From: Acidimicrobiaceae bacterium
Lineage (GTDB): Bacteria > Actinomycetota > Acidimicrobiia > Acidimicrobiales > Palsa-688
Assembly: GCA_003166025.1 (NCBI GenBank)
Contig: PMWT01000110.1
Span: forward strand, 1-64,000
Length of the DNA stretch: 64,000 nucleotides
Direction: 5' to 3'
The notes beneath the pieces are model-generated. The model searched no databases and had not been told where the DNA came from. It was given only the letters and a program-made list of their open reading frames with translations. The number at the start of each line of letters is the position of its first letter. Position 1 is the stretch's first letter. The translations under genes and the position numbers were made by a program. Positions 25,109-36,803 of this stretch are shown here, in pieces.

Positions 25109-27849
25109 TCAGCGTCGTGAGGGACCGGCCAGGTGTGGGCCTGAGTAGGAATAGCGCCCGGGACCGACCTCGAACACGGCCTCCCTCTGTCCAATGGTGC
25201 CCGGGTAGTCGGCGACGAGCCCAGGACCGGTCCCGTCGGCGCCCACGACCTCGCCGGGCCGGGCGGAAGGTACGTGAACACTGGCCCGGACATTGGGAGG
25301 TATGTTGACCTCCAGGGTGAAGCGGGCCCCGTCGCGCGCCCACGATGTCGAGATCTCCCCCCGTACCGACTGGAAGGAACCCCGGGCGTAGGACAAAGAC
25401 CCGCCCGGGTGCGGACGGATCTCCACCCTGTCAAAGCCCGTCGCTCCGGGGGCGAGCTCGATGCCGAGAACGAAGCGGTAGAGCCACTCCCCGACCGAGC
25501 CCAGAGAGTAGTGGTTGAACGAGTTCATCAGCGGCGCCTGGAACCCGTTGTCATCGGTCCAGCCGTCCCAGCGTTCCCAGATGGTCGTCGCCCCGCGGTC
25601 GATCGTGTACTGCCAAGACGGGAAGGTCCGCTGCTCCAGGAGCCGGTAGGCGACGTCAGAGTACCCGTTGGAGCTGAGCACCGGCAGGAGGTACCCGACG
25701 CCGACGAAACCCGTGGCCAAGTGCCAGTCCTCCCGGGCGATCGCCTCGACCAGGTGCGCCGCGGCCTGGGCCCGGAGGTGCTCGGGGAGCAGGCCCATAT
25801 GCAAAGCGAGCACGTAGGCGGTTTGCGTCCCGCTCGCCACCGTGCCCGTCGGGCCTACATATTCCTCCACGAACGCGTCTCGGACCTCGCCCGCCAACTG
25901 CTGGTAGCGGGCTTCGTCCTGGGGCCGCCCGACCGCCCGGCACACTTCAGCCATCAGGACGGCGTCGTAGGCCCAGTAGGCCGTGGCGAGAAGCTCGCGT
26001 GGGGTGAAGTCACCCTTAGGGGCGAGCCAATCGCCAAAGTTCTTGCCTAGTTTCTGCGTCCTCAGCCTCGTCGGGTTGTTCGTCGACAGGAAGTCCATCC
26101 AGGCCGCCATCGACCGGAAGTTGCGCTCCAGCACCCCTGTATCGCCGTACATCTTGTAGACGGTCCAGGGCACGATCACGCCCGCGTCGCCCCACGCCGG
26201 CGCTGCCTCCTGGTCGAGGCTGAGCCGGGGGGCGAAGTCGGTGAAGGCGCCGCAAGGCAACTGAGCATCGCTGAGGTCATCCAGCCACTTCGAGAAAAAG
26301 GAGGCAACGTCACGGTTATAAGCCGCCGTCCGGGCGAAAATCTGGGCATCGCCGAGCCACCCGAGCCGCTCGTCGCGCTGAGGGCAGTCGGTCGGGATAC
26401 TGATGAAGTTGGCGCGTTGGCCCCAATCGATGTTGGCGTAAAGGCGGTTGACTTCGGGAGACGAGCACTCGAACAAACCGGTGCGGGGGGTGTCAGAGTG
26501 CACGACGCACGCGGTCGCGGCGGCGGGGGTGAGGTCCCCGGACAAACCCGAGATCTCGGCGTAGCGAAAACCGTGGAAAGTTGAGCGGGGCTCTAGCACC
26601 TCAGTCCCGCCCGCCGTCGTGAACAGGTCCGTTTGGCGCGCCGTACGAAGATTGTCGACGTACAGACTGCCCTCTTCGTCCAGCACCTCGCCATGGCGGA
26701 CGCGGATGACGGTGCCGGGAGGCTCGTCGACCTTCAGCCGTACCCAGCCGGCGAGGTTTTGGCCAAAGTCAACGATCAGCCCACCACCGGCCGCCGGCAG
26801 GACGGTTCTCGCCGGCAGCTCTTCTGTCACCCTTATCGGCGGGCCCGGGTCGGCCACCAGCGCGGCGTCGCCCCGCCCACGGCACGAAGCGGGCCGCCAC
26901 GAGCTGTCGTCGAAACCCGGTCGGTCCCACGACGGCGGCTCCCGGCGCTGGTCCCGGCGCTCGCCCATCAGAAGGTCGGCGTGGGCGATGGCGCCTGTGG
27001 AGCTTCTCCAGTGTTCGTCCGTGACGATCCTTTGTTCGCCACCGTCCTCCATGGTGATGACGAGCTGTGCCAACAGCTCCGGGTCGCGTGCGTAGTGGGC
27101 GCCGGCGCGCTTGGCGTCAAAACCATAGAAGCCGCAGGCCCAACCGTCGGCGACTATTGCCCCGATAACGTTGTCGCCTCCTAGGAGCAACTCGGTCACG
27201 TCGTATGTCTGGTACAAAAGCCGCCGGGTGTAGTCGGTCCATCCAGGCGCCAGCACCCCGTCGCTCACCGGGCGGCCGTTGACCGAAAGCTGGTAAATGC
27301 CGAGCGCCGTCGCATAAAGACGGGCCGAAACAACTTTCCGCTCGAGCGTGAAGGCCCGCCGCAAATAGGGAGCCGCCGTCATTGCCTGAGCGATCGCGTC
27401 AACAGGCCCGCCCGGGCCCGGGGGAGCGGAAGGGTCGCGGCCCGGGCCGAGGCCTATCCAGGACGCGCTCCACCCGGCGGCGGTACCCAGTGCCGTCTCA
27501 AAGGTTGCCTCCGAGCTCCATGGTCCCGGCTCACCCGTCTCGTCCCAGACCCGGGCCTTCCAGACGTACTTTCGCGCCGGCACCAGGGGTGCTCCTTGGT
27601 AAGCGACGTCGGTCGAAGCCTCCGCTGCAACGCGCCCGCTGTCCCAGGCCAAGGCTCCGTGCTCTAGGTCAGCGCCGTCGAGCCCGACCCTGACCTGGTA
27701 AGCCGTTTGCCATCGCCCTGCTCCGGTCCCCGTGCCCGGCTCGGCGACGGCGCTACGCCAGGCGAACCGGGCCCGGTCGGGCTCTACGCCCAGCGGGTTT
27801 TGCTTGTGGGCACAACGAAGGTCGAACGGTACGAGCCCGTGCGAGCTCA

Positions 27850-27850
<1 letters not shown>
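25109..27850 (-). CDS. Alpha-L-rhamnosidase, glycoside hydrolase family 78
   Basis: 913 residues with no signal peptide, so probably cytoplasmic. N-terminal beta-sandwich domains (about 1-350) precede VDFGQNLAGW and the catalytic alpha/alpha barrel containing SIPTDCPQRDERLGWLGDAQ, whose Asp/Glu residues bind rhamnose, and a later WERWDGWTDDNG. GH78 enzymes remove terminal L-rhamnose from glycosides. Its ATG overlaps the serA stop (TGATG), an unexpected coupling with serine synthesis. No other rhamnose gene is recognised nearby. Confidence 0.9.
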
Positions 27851-30693
<2,843 letters not shown>

Positions 30694-30715
30694 CTCTCAA
30701 GCGGCGGCCGACTAT

Positions 30716-30773
30716 CCACCAATATCGGGTGGAGACCTGACAAAATACAGGTCTCGTACAGTTCTTTACGAGA
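30716..30773 (+). promoter_or_regulatory. Three successive short hairpins upstream of the DUF5658 gene
   Basis: Three inverted repeats follow one another: CCACC/GGTGG (30716-30720 with 30728-30732), GAGACCTG/CAGGTCTC (30732-30739 with 30748-30755, 8-nt loop) and TCTCGTA/TACGAGA (30752-30758 with 30767-30773, 8-nt loop). The second and third share bases 30752-30755, so they are mutually exclusive. No T-run follows. They may be the serC terminator, a switchable leader, or protein-binding palindromes. Confidence 0.5.
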
Positions 30774-30825
30774 GCTCAAGTATTTGCCGCCGTTTATGGG
30801 CGCGCCCCTTCAAGGGAGGGCACAT

Positions 30826-31218
30826 TTGAGGCATTTCCTGTTGCACCACAGGGGCCCTGATGATCCCTCGCGGTTTGCTTACCTTCATAACGTCCAGGGC
30901 CTGTCAGCTGAGCAGGACCGGCTGCGCCTCATAACGCTGATAGGCGTGGGCGCCCTGATAGTCCTCAACGGGGCGGACGTTGTCACCACCCACCTCCTGC
31001 TGGTCCACGGCGCCCAGGAGGCCAACCCCCTATCGTCTCTCCTCCTGGCCAGCGCCAGCCTGCTTTGGGTGAAACTCGCGATCCTCGGCGCTCTTGGTGT
31101 CATGGTCATCAGGCACCGCCCCCGGTTCGGGGTTATGGCGGCCGTCTTCATCACTTTGGGCATGTACGCCACGGCAGTACTGTCCAACCTGCTGGTCCTG
31201 CGCCTGGTAACGAGGTAG
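30826..31218 (+). CDS. Small membrane protein, DUF5658-like
   Basis: 130 residues from a TTG with AGGGAGGG 5 bases upstream; an in-frame TTG at 30784 or ATG at 30796 would add 14 or 10 residues. Three or four helices. LNGADVVTTHLLLVHGAQEANPLSS matches the Asp-x-x-x-T...E-x-NP signature of DUF5658. Function unknown in the family. The upstream region carries nested hairpins. Confidence 0.7.
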   Translation: MRHFLLHHRGPDDPSRFAYLHNVQGLSAEQDRLRLITLIGVGALIVLNGADVVTTHLLLVHGAQEANPLSSLLLASASLLWVKLAILGALGVMVIRHRPRFGVMAAVFITLGMYATAVLSNLLVLRLVTR

Positions 31219-31259
31219 CGGCCGGGCTCACGGCTTGAGCAGCTGGGCCCACGGACTAG

Positions 31260-31472
31260 TCAGGGACGCGTGTCGACCTCAGTCACGTACTCCCAGTCGA
31301 CATGGTCACGACGCTCGACGATGACCGGCGTCTCTTGCCCTTTGGACAACTCCCGGGCGTACGCCTCGGCGGCCTCGTCGCCGTCCAGATCGCTGGTCTC
31401 GATCTCAATGCCGCCTGGTCGCGTGAACCGGTAACGCTGGGCGCCGGCGGAGGAAGGCCTGCTATCAGTCAT
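31260..31472 (-). CDS. Small conserved hypothetical protein
   Basis: 70 residues, acidic, no membrane segment. It reads as one compact alpha/beta unit (YRFTRPGGIEIETSDLDGDEAAEAYARELS, then VIVERRDHVDWEYVTEVD). Strong codon bias supports coding. It shares orientation with the next gene (31926 to 31519), with 46 bases between. No family named with confidence. Confidence 0.65.
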   Translation of the reverse strand: MTDSRPSSAGAQRYRFTRPGGIEIETSDLDGDEAAEAYARELSKGQETPVIVERRDHVDWEYVTEVDTRP

Positions 31473-31518
31473 CGGGCGATGATACCGGGGCCTGGTCCCG
31501 TTTCGACGCCCGCTCCCG

Positions 31519-31926
31519 CTACCCCTGGCTCGGCGGCTCGTCCTGGTAACCGATGGAGCTCCAGTCCGGGGCCGGACCGGCGGGGGAGAGACGCGCCGCC
31601 ACCGCCTCCGGGGCGTCGCAGCCCACCAGCAGCTCGTCGAAGTTGGCTCCTTCGAGCCTCACCCTCACCCCTCGTGTTGTGTTGTGGTGGACAACGGCGA
31701 AGACCTTGGAGCCCTGTGAGTGGAACGTCCCGATGACGAACAGCCCCGGCCAGGAAGCCCCTACAGACTTGGTGAACGCATTGACGGCGTGCACCGCGTC
31801 GTCTACGACCTCGACCTCGCGGACCGACGACATCGGCACTCGGATGTCACCGTGTACCGCTTCCGCTTTCTCGGCCAGGCTCAGGTGTACCACCAGGTCG
31901 TTGCCCTCAGGGCTCAGTTCTGCCAT
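31519..31926 (-). CDS. Conserved actinobacterial PH-like domain protein
   Basis: 135 residues from the ATG at 31926, preceded by AGGGGAGGTGGGC. The pattern LVVHLSLAEKAEAVHGDIRVPMSSVREVEVVDD, then GTFHSQGSKVFAVVHHNTTRGVRVRL, is a repetitive beta structure resembling bacterial PH-like proteins that I recall as conserved in actinobacteria. No catalytic residues evident. Cytoplasmic. Confidence 0.7.
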   Translation of the reverse strand: MAELSPEGNDLVVHLSLAEKAEAVHGDIRVPMSSVREVEVVDDAVHAVNAFTKSVGASWPGLFVIGTFHSQGSKVFAVVHHNTTRGVRVRLEGANFDELLVGCDAPEAVAARLSPAGPAPDWSSIGYQDEPPSQG

Positions 31927-31950
31927 TGCCCACCTCCCCTGAGGCAAAGG

Positions 31951-32158
31951 CTAGCCGTGAGGATGGTTGTCACCGGACAGGGCAGCGGCACGGGCGTTGA
32001 TGGCGTCGGCCTCCAAAGCGCCTGCGGTATTCGTGGTCGCCCCGTGGGGGCCTCGCGCTCCTGCCGGTGCCCTCGCCGACGACGTGCATGTGGGCCTCGA
32101 ACGTCCAGGCTCGGAGGTCACCAACGAGGAAAAGCCTGGAGAGGTTGTCGCCTCCTAG
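31951..32158 (-). pseudogene. Probable gene remnant carrying a 35-bp copy of the glycerol-dehydrogenase-like gene
   Basis: Two minus-strand frames with strong codon bias abut here. The upstream one encodes LATLGGDNLSRLFLVGDLRAW and the downstream one ends in GALEADAINARAAALSGDN then TAG at 31953-31951, as if one gene had been broken by a frameshift near 32050. Bases 32013-32047 are the exact reverse complement of 62646-62680 inside the dehydrogenase gene, reading HGATTNTAGAL in both. Origin of the rest is unknown. Confidence 0.4.
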
Positions 32159-32191
32159 CGTGGCCAAACACCGAGTAAACAACCGGTCGGG

Positions 32192-33058
32192 TCATGTGTT
32201 GGTGTCGTCCGGTGGGACGAGATCGGGACCGGGAAGCGCAGCCGCGGCGACTCTCGAGTGCTCTTCCTCAGGCCAGTTGGTGCCGATGGTATAGCTGGTC
32301 ATGGAGAGTGAGCCATACGTATAGCCGTCCACGAGCACATCCGCCGTGGAACTGGCGGCACTGGCCAAGCCGGCTATGTAGAGGAGGGGTATGAAATGGT
32401 CGGGCGTCGGCACCGCGGCGCTGAAATCCCCGTGGCCCCGCAGGTCGGCGAGATCTTGGGGCGAAGATGTCATGCAGCGCCGCGCTGCGTCATCGAACCG
32501 GTGGGCCCAGCCGAACCCGCCGTCGGGTTGGCCCCAGTCGACGCGGCGGAGGTTGTGGACGACATTGCCGCTGGCGATGACGAGCACGCCCCGTTGACGC
32601 AGCGGCGCCAGCTGAGCACCGAGCCCGAGATGGTACTCAAACGGCTCCAGCGCGTTGATCGACAGTTGGACAACAGGGATGTCGGCGTCGGGGAAGGCAT
32701 GGACCAGTACCGACCAGGTGCCGTGGTCGAGGCCCCAACTGTCGTGATCGAGCCCGACCCAGGTGGGCTTGGCGATCTCGGCGACCTCTTCGGCGAGGGC
32801 GAGGTCACCAGGCGCGGGGTACTGCACGGAGAAGAGCTCATCGGGGAACCCGTAGAAATCATGGATCGTCTTCGGCCGGTCCATGGCGGTGACGGCCGAG
32901 AGGTTGACGTACCAGTGTGCGGAGATCACGAGGATGCCGCGCGGTCGAGGAACGCCGGTTCCAAGCTCACGCCAAGCATCGGTATAGCGGTTGCGATCAA
33001 GCGCGTTCATTGGGCTCCCATGCCCCAAGAACGCCGCCGGCATCGGTTCGGTGGTCAT
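32192..33058 (-). CDS. DODA-type extradiol aromatic ring-opening dioxygenase
   Basis: 288 residues. The metal-binding and catalytic His residues sit in LGHGSP (about residue 13), ISAHWY (about 48) and TPDHFIPLLY (about 225), with LDHDSWGLDHGTW between, matching the YgiD/4,5-DOPA dioxygenase branch. Such enzymes use a single metal ion to cleave catechol-type rings. Natural substrate in bacteria is usually unclear. Soluble and monocistronic; a divergent decaying region lies beyond its start. Confidence 0.88.
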   Translation of the reverse strand: MTTEPMPAAFLGHGSPMNALDRNRYTDAWRELGTGVPRPRGILVISAHWYVNLSAVTAMDRPKTIHDFYGFPDELFSVQYPAPGDLALAEEVAEIAKPTWVGLDHDSWGLDHGTWSVLVHAFPDADIPVVQLSINALEPFEYHLGLGAQLAPLRQRGVLVIASGNVVHNLRRVDWGQPDGGFGWAHRFDDAARRCMTSSPQDLADLRGHGDFSAAVPTPDHFIPLLYIAGLASAASSTADVLVDGYTYGSLSMTSYTIGTNWPEEEHSRVAAAALPGPDLVPPDDTNT

Positions 33059-33178
33059 CGAGCCACTTTATTGACAACCGAATGGGCGCAGCTGGTTGTG
33101 TTCACTTCGGGTGCAGACTAGGCAATATGAAGGCGCTACGCTAGGTGGACCTTAGGCCCGGTACGAAAGGGAGCGAGG

Positions 33179-33349
33179 ATGCATACCCACGCCAGGTTGT
33201 GCTGCTCCGTGCTTGCTCTGTCCACTCTATTTGGTTTGGCTGCCAGCCTGGCGCTGGCCCAAGCAAGGGCCCCTCGCAGGTGTCGCCCAGCCCCAGGTCA
33301 GCGTGCTTGGCCTGCTCCCAGGGTGCCGGTGAGATTGTCCCTTCAGCCT
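33179..33349 (+). pseudogene. Signal-peptide-bearing ORF, possibly the start of a broken secreted protein
   Basis: An ATG at 33179 preceded by AAGGGAGCGAGG opens 56 codons. The first 28 residues form a good signal peptide (MHTHARLCCSVLALSTLFG then Ala/Leu to ALA). After it the frame turns Arg/Pro-rich, as in an out-of-frame reading, while the other two frames look more protein-like (for example AGEIVPSAFLTVQNW). A frameshifted secreted protein is the simplest reading. Confidence 0.35.
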
Positions 33350-33416
33350 TCCTAACTGTCCAGAACTGGTGATGCCTTTGCCAGGCAGCGCGTGGTGGAA
33401 ATAACGCTGAGCGAGG

Positions 33417-33710
33417 TTGTACCGCAACGTCATGTTCGTGGTTGTCCGTATCGGGACCAAAGCCCTTGATGCGGTCATTGGGCCGGGTTACCTTCGCTTC
33501 ACGAGTTCACCACGGAGAAGCAGCTATCACGGAATGTCGAAAATGTGGCTCTCTGATTGCGAGCTGTTCGGCGCTTCCTTCCCCAACAGGCCAAGGAGCT
33601 TCCTGCCCATGTTCAACGTCACTGTGAGGTACGAGTGTCAAGCCGGGCCCACTGCCGAGCTTTCTGTCTTGCTTGCACGGGAACTCAAGTTCATCGAGAC
33701 GGGCCAGTAA
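33417..33710 (+). CDS. Hypothetical protein, 97 aa
   Basis: A TTG-started frame (or ATG at 33432) with moderate GC bias at third positions. The end reads FNVTVRYECQAGPTAELSVLL, a beta-rich pattern. It might be the continuation, after frameshifts, of the signal-peptide ORF at 33179. No family recognised. Confidence 0.33.
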   Translation: MYRNVMFVVVRIGTKALDAVIGPGYLRFTSSPRRSSYHGMSKMWLSDCELFGASFPNRPRSFLPMFNVTVRYECQAGPTAELSVLLARELKFIETGQ

Positions 33711-33824
33711 ACCGTGACCCTGTGGCGTCCCGAGGAGCCAGCCGGCCACGACCCATTTTGCGTCCACCCGGACGTACACCCACCATCGGCGCAATGCACG
33801 GCTGACCCCACTGACCCTCCCACG

Positions 33825-34067
33825 ATGCAAGGTCGGCCAAGCAAAGGTTGGGTCGCCGCTCATACGGAGCACCGCGCCGCCTCCCCCTCTGTGGTGATCG
33901 AGGGCCTCAAGTCGGACGTGGTGCTGGACAGCTTCGGCTTTTATGTCCGCCCCAAGTTCTCCCCCTACGTGTCGCCGCACACGGCATGTAAGAGCGTGGC
34001 GCGCCAATGGATGAACGCCTATGAAGAGGACCAACCCCATCTGCTATCGATGCACCGGGGCTCGTAG
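33825..34067 (+). CDS. Hypothetical protein, about 80 aa
   Basis: From an ATG at 33825 (the frame is open from 33714). The last 60 codons (SVVIEGLKSDVVLDSFGFYV onwards) have strongly GC-biased third positions, suggesting real or recently real coding. It contains a single Cys and no membrane segment. Function and family unknown. Confidence 0.35.
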   Translation: MQGRPSKGWVAAHTEHRAASPSVVIEGLKSDVVLDSFGFYVRPKFSPYVSPHTACKSVARQWMNAYEEDQPHLLSMHRGS

Positions 34068-34782
34068 GTGTGGTGGCGATCACCTCGGGCTCGGCCTCTG
34101 CCGTGACTGCGTTGCCGCCCGCGGTTGGCCGCTGGCTCCGGTAGCTTTAGGCGCTAGGCGGGAGCTTTAGGCGCCAGGCGGGCTTCGGTTCCGCGACCGC
34201 CACTCCTGAGAGTCCTGGTGATTGTGCCCAGGCGAGCACCTTCGCCGCTGTGTACGCCGCTGGCGTCAACACGAACATTTGCCGCTGCCGTAGCTGGTCC
34301 CTACAACAATGACGGCTGCAAGCCATATAACGCCCAGGTGAGCGGCGTGACTGGATCGAACTTCCTAGACATCCAAACGGCCAATGCCACGGTGATCGCT
34401 CGTTGCGGAGGAGCTCGGTCACGATCCTCACGCGCTTGACGCCACTCCCGGCTCTCGTCCAGACCTGAGCTCACGACACGCCTTCCCCGTCGGAGACGGG
34501 CCTGGCAGTGCTTGCGGTGGGGACAGGGGAGTGCTTCAGATCGTCGGCGCCAGCGCGTTCAGGGAAGGGCGTAGGACAGAGCGCAACGGGCCTGCGCCTC
34601 CCCGGCTCAGTCTCTGCGACTTCGAGCACGGGGAGACACGTCGGAGTTACACGCCTGTTGTTCAACTCTCGTGCTGCTACACGGGCACGTGACCACGACG
34701 GCTTAAGTGGGCGCGAGAGCATTTCGCCTCTACCGGCCACGCTCTAGACGTGGTACGTCCGAAGGGAAGGAAGGCCAGTTCC

Positions 34783-36429
34783 ATGAGGAAGACCATTTTT
34801 GCCCTTGTCGCAGCAACATGCCTGCTGCCGACGTTCGTCACACCCACGGCCAGTGCGACCAGCCATCCCGCTTTCTCTCGGGTTCAGGTTCTTTCGGTCG
34901 GCGCCTCTCCCCGGCAGGTGAGCTCCTATGGCGGCATCTCTACGATCAAGGCTCGGCTAAAGAACGCGACGAACTGCCAGCTCCAGTTGCTCAGCCATCA
35001 GAACTTCCGGGTCATTTTCGCCAGCAGCAGGCGTTCGTGTAGGACATCTTTCACCGCCCGCGTAACCATCGGGGCAAACCTGAACACGATCACACGAACG
35101 ATCGCCTTCGCCCTGATGGCACGCAACCCTACGAGTTCCTTCACCGCCGACCTCTCCGTCACGCTGCCTTCCCTTCCTGCTCCCTTCATCTCATCGGTCA
35201 GCGCCTCCCCCCAGCAGCTAGGGCAGTTTGGAGGGAACACGGCGATCAGGGCCTCTGTCAAGAACGGAAAGAGCTGCCAGCTCAAGCTCATGAGCCAGCA
35301 ATCATTCTCGGTCGTCTACTCCGCCGCGGCGCGCCCGTGTGGTACCTCCTTCACGGCGCACGTCATCGTAAGCCCCAATCGAACGGCCGCGCACAGGACC
35401 ATAGCCTTTGCTCTGATCGCTCGCGATGGCTCCTCCTCGTTCACCGGGTACTTCTACATTGGGCTGGCAGGCTACGTGCCTCCCGCCGCTGCCACCACCA
35501 CGCTCCCGTACGCTGCCACCACAACCTCGCCTGCGGCCACGACGACGACGCCAGCGGCAACCACGACCGTGCCAGCAGCCACCACGACGCTGCCGCCCTC
35601 TGCTGCTACAACTGTGGCCAGCTCGACCACGGGCATACCAATAACCAGCGACAACTGGTCGGGCTACGCGGTGACGGGCGGGCCCTTCACGGGAGCGAGC
35701 GCGACTTTCACGGTCCCCTACGTCACCACTGCGGCAAGTTGTGAAGCTGAGCTGTCTATATGGGTTGGGATCGATGGGTTCAGCCCGCCAGGGACGCCCG
35801 CTGATACTCAGCTCATCCAGGCCGGTGTCGGCGAGAGCGAAACCAACCCCATCACCAATGAATGCACGCCCGGTCAGTTCACGTCGTGGCCGTGGTGGGA
35901 AGTGCTCCCGGCAGCTTCAGAACTCCCGGACGACTGGAATGGGAGCCCTGTGAGTGCAGGCGATACCGTAACCGTCGACATCGAGCAAGTCAGCGCGGGT
36001 ACCTGGGCCATGGAAGTTACTGACGATACAAGCGGCGGCAGCTTCGTCCAGGACACCCCCTTCGACGGCTCTGAAGCGACAGCTGAATGGATTGTGGAGG
36101 CAACAACAAACGCGGGGGACTGCAACGGCGTCTGCCCGCTGGCTGAGTACACCGACTCTGATGGCAATGAGCCGGGCGTCACCTTCTCTGATCTCGGCCT
36201 TAGCGGGACGGACAACGACTGGTACCAGATCGACATGGTGCAAAACGGCATGCAGGTATCTACGCCGTCGAGCTACACCACCAATGGTTCTGGTAGCGGC
36301 GTGACGGGTTTTTCCGTGTCCTACACGGGAGATGGAGGGTCCACGATCCAGCCGGCTCTTCGTCGGGCGGGCGGCATAGTCAAAGGCAAGTTCAAGCTCC
36401 CCCTTTACCAACGAATGGCTCTTACTTAG
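34783..36429 (+). CDS. Secreted glutamic peptidase, eqolisin family (G1/A4), with two repeat domains
   Basis: 548 residues from the ATG at 34783 with GAAGGGAAGGAAGG upstream. Signal peptide 1-25. Two homologous beta domains of about 90 residues follow (36-126 and 137-227), each with one Cys pair, QL(Q/K)L and RTIAFAL(M/I)AR. A Thr/Ala/Pro linker (235-283) leads to the catalytic domain from NWSGYAV (291). IWVGIDG and LIQAG give the likely catalytic Gln 346, and TAEWIVE gives Glu 435, by analogy with scytalidoglutamic peptidase. These enzymes work at acid pH outside the cell. Confidence 0.85.
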   Translation: MRKTIFALVAATCLLPTFVTPTASATSHPAFSRVQVLSVGASPRQVSSYGGISTIKARLKNATNCQLQLLSHQNFRVIFASSRRSCRTSFTARVTIGANLNTITRTIAFALMARNPTSSFTADLSVTLPSLPAPFISSVSASPQQLGQFGGNTAIRASVKNGKSCQLKLMSQQSFSVVYSAAARPCGTSFTAHVIVSPNRTAAHRTIAFALIARDGSSSFTGYFYIGLAGYVPPAAATTTLPYAATTTSPAATTTTPAATTTVPAATTTLPPSAATTVASSTTGIPITSDNWSGYAVTGGPFTGASATFTVPYVTTAASCEAELSIWVGIDGFSPPGTPADTQLIQAGVGESETNPITNECTPGQFTSWPWWEVLPAASELPDDWNGSPVSAGDTVTVDIEQVSAGTWAMEVTDDTSGGSFVQDTPFDGSEATAEWIVEATTNAGDCNGVCPLAEYTDSDGNEPGVTFSDLGLSGTDNDWYQIDMVQNGMQVSTPSSYTTNGSGSGVTGFSVSYTGDGGSTIQPALRRAGGIVKGKFKLPLYQRMALT

Positions 36430-36803
36430 GACGGCACGCGACAAAGTGGGCGGGATGGTCTTTCCAGTCGTGGTGACGACCCGTCATGGACCGTGAGGAC
36501 GCGAACAGTAGTTGTGGTGCGCTCGGTTCCTAGCTGAACGAGACGCTACCCGTTCCTACGATTGACGCAGACAGGCGATCGCCTTCCGGGACTCGCTGAG
36601 CTAAGCCAACCGGCTCGGCCACCGGTGGGGGAGGGCTCACTCCTCCACCGGCGAGCGGCGCACCAGGTCTGCCGCCAGAGCGCACGACCTCCCCACACCT
36701 CGGGTGTCCCTTCCCCTGAGCTTAGACTTAGGCAGAAGTTACGCTATGAGCATTTCTGCCGACCGGTCCTGATGTTTGTTGGGGAGCCCAGCTCCTTAGC
36801 CTC
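36430..36803. other. Intergenic region without recognisable gene
   Basis: This 374-bp gap separates the peptidase stop from the convergent epimerase stop. Short frames exist but show no codon bias. Possible AT-richer spots at about 36720-36800. I see no clear hairpin terminator, repeat array or RNA gene. Confidence 0.5.

Larger units (their letters stand above)
33059..34782. other. 1.7-kb stretch without a confident gene; probable remnants
   Basis: Codon bias flickers between frames here. Coding-like pieces on the plus strand are listed separately at 33179, 33417 and 33825. Another weak one ends at 34437 (frame containing GPYNNDGCKPYNAQVSG). From about 34440 to 34782 I see nothing except the ribosome site of the following peptidase gene. 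No transposase or rRNA signal. Confidence 0.5.

Noticed and set aside
30716..30773. Hairpin cluster as a cyclic-di-GMP or other known riboswitch
   Set aside because: Conserved core sequences of the known classes are not visible; reported as an unclassified structure instead.
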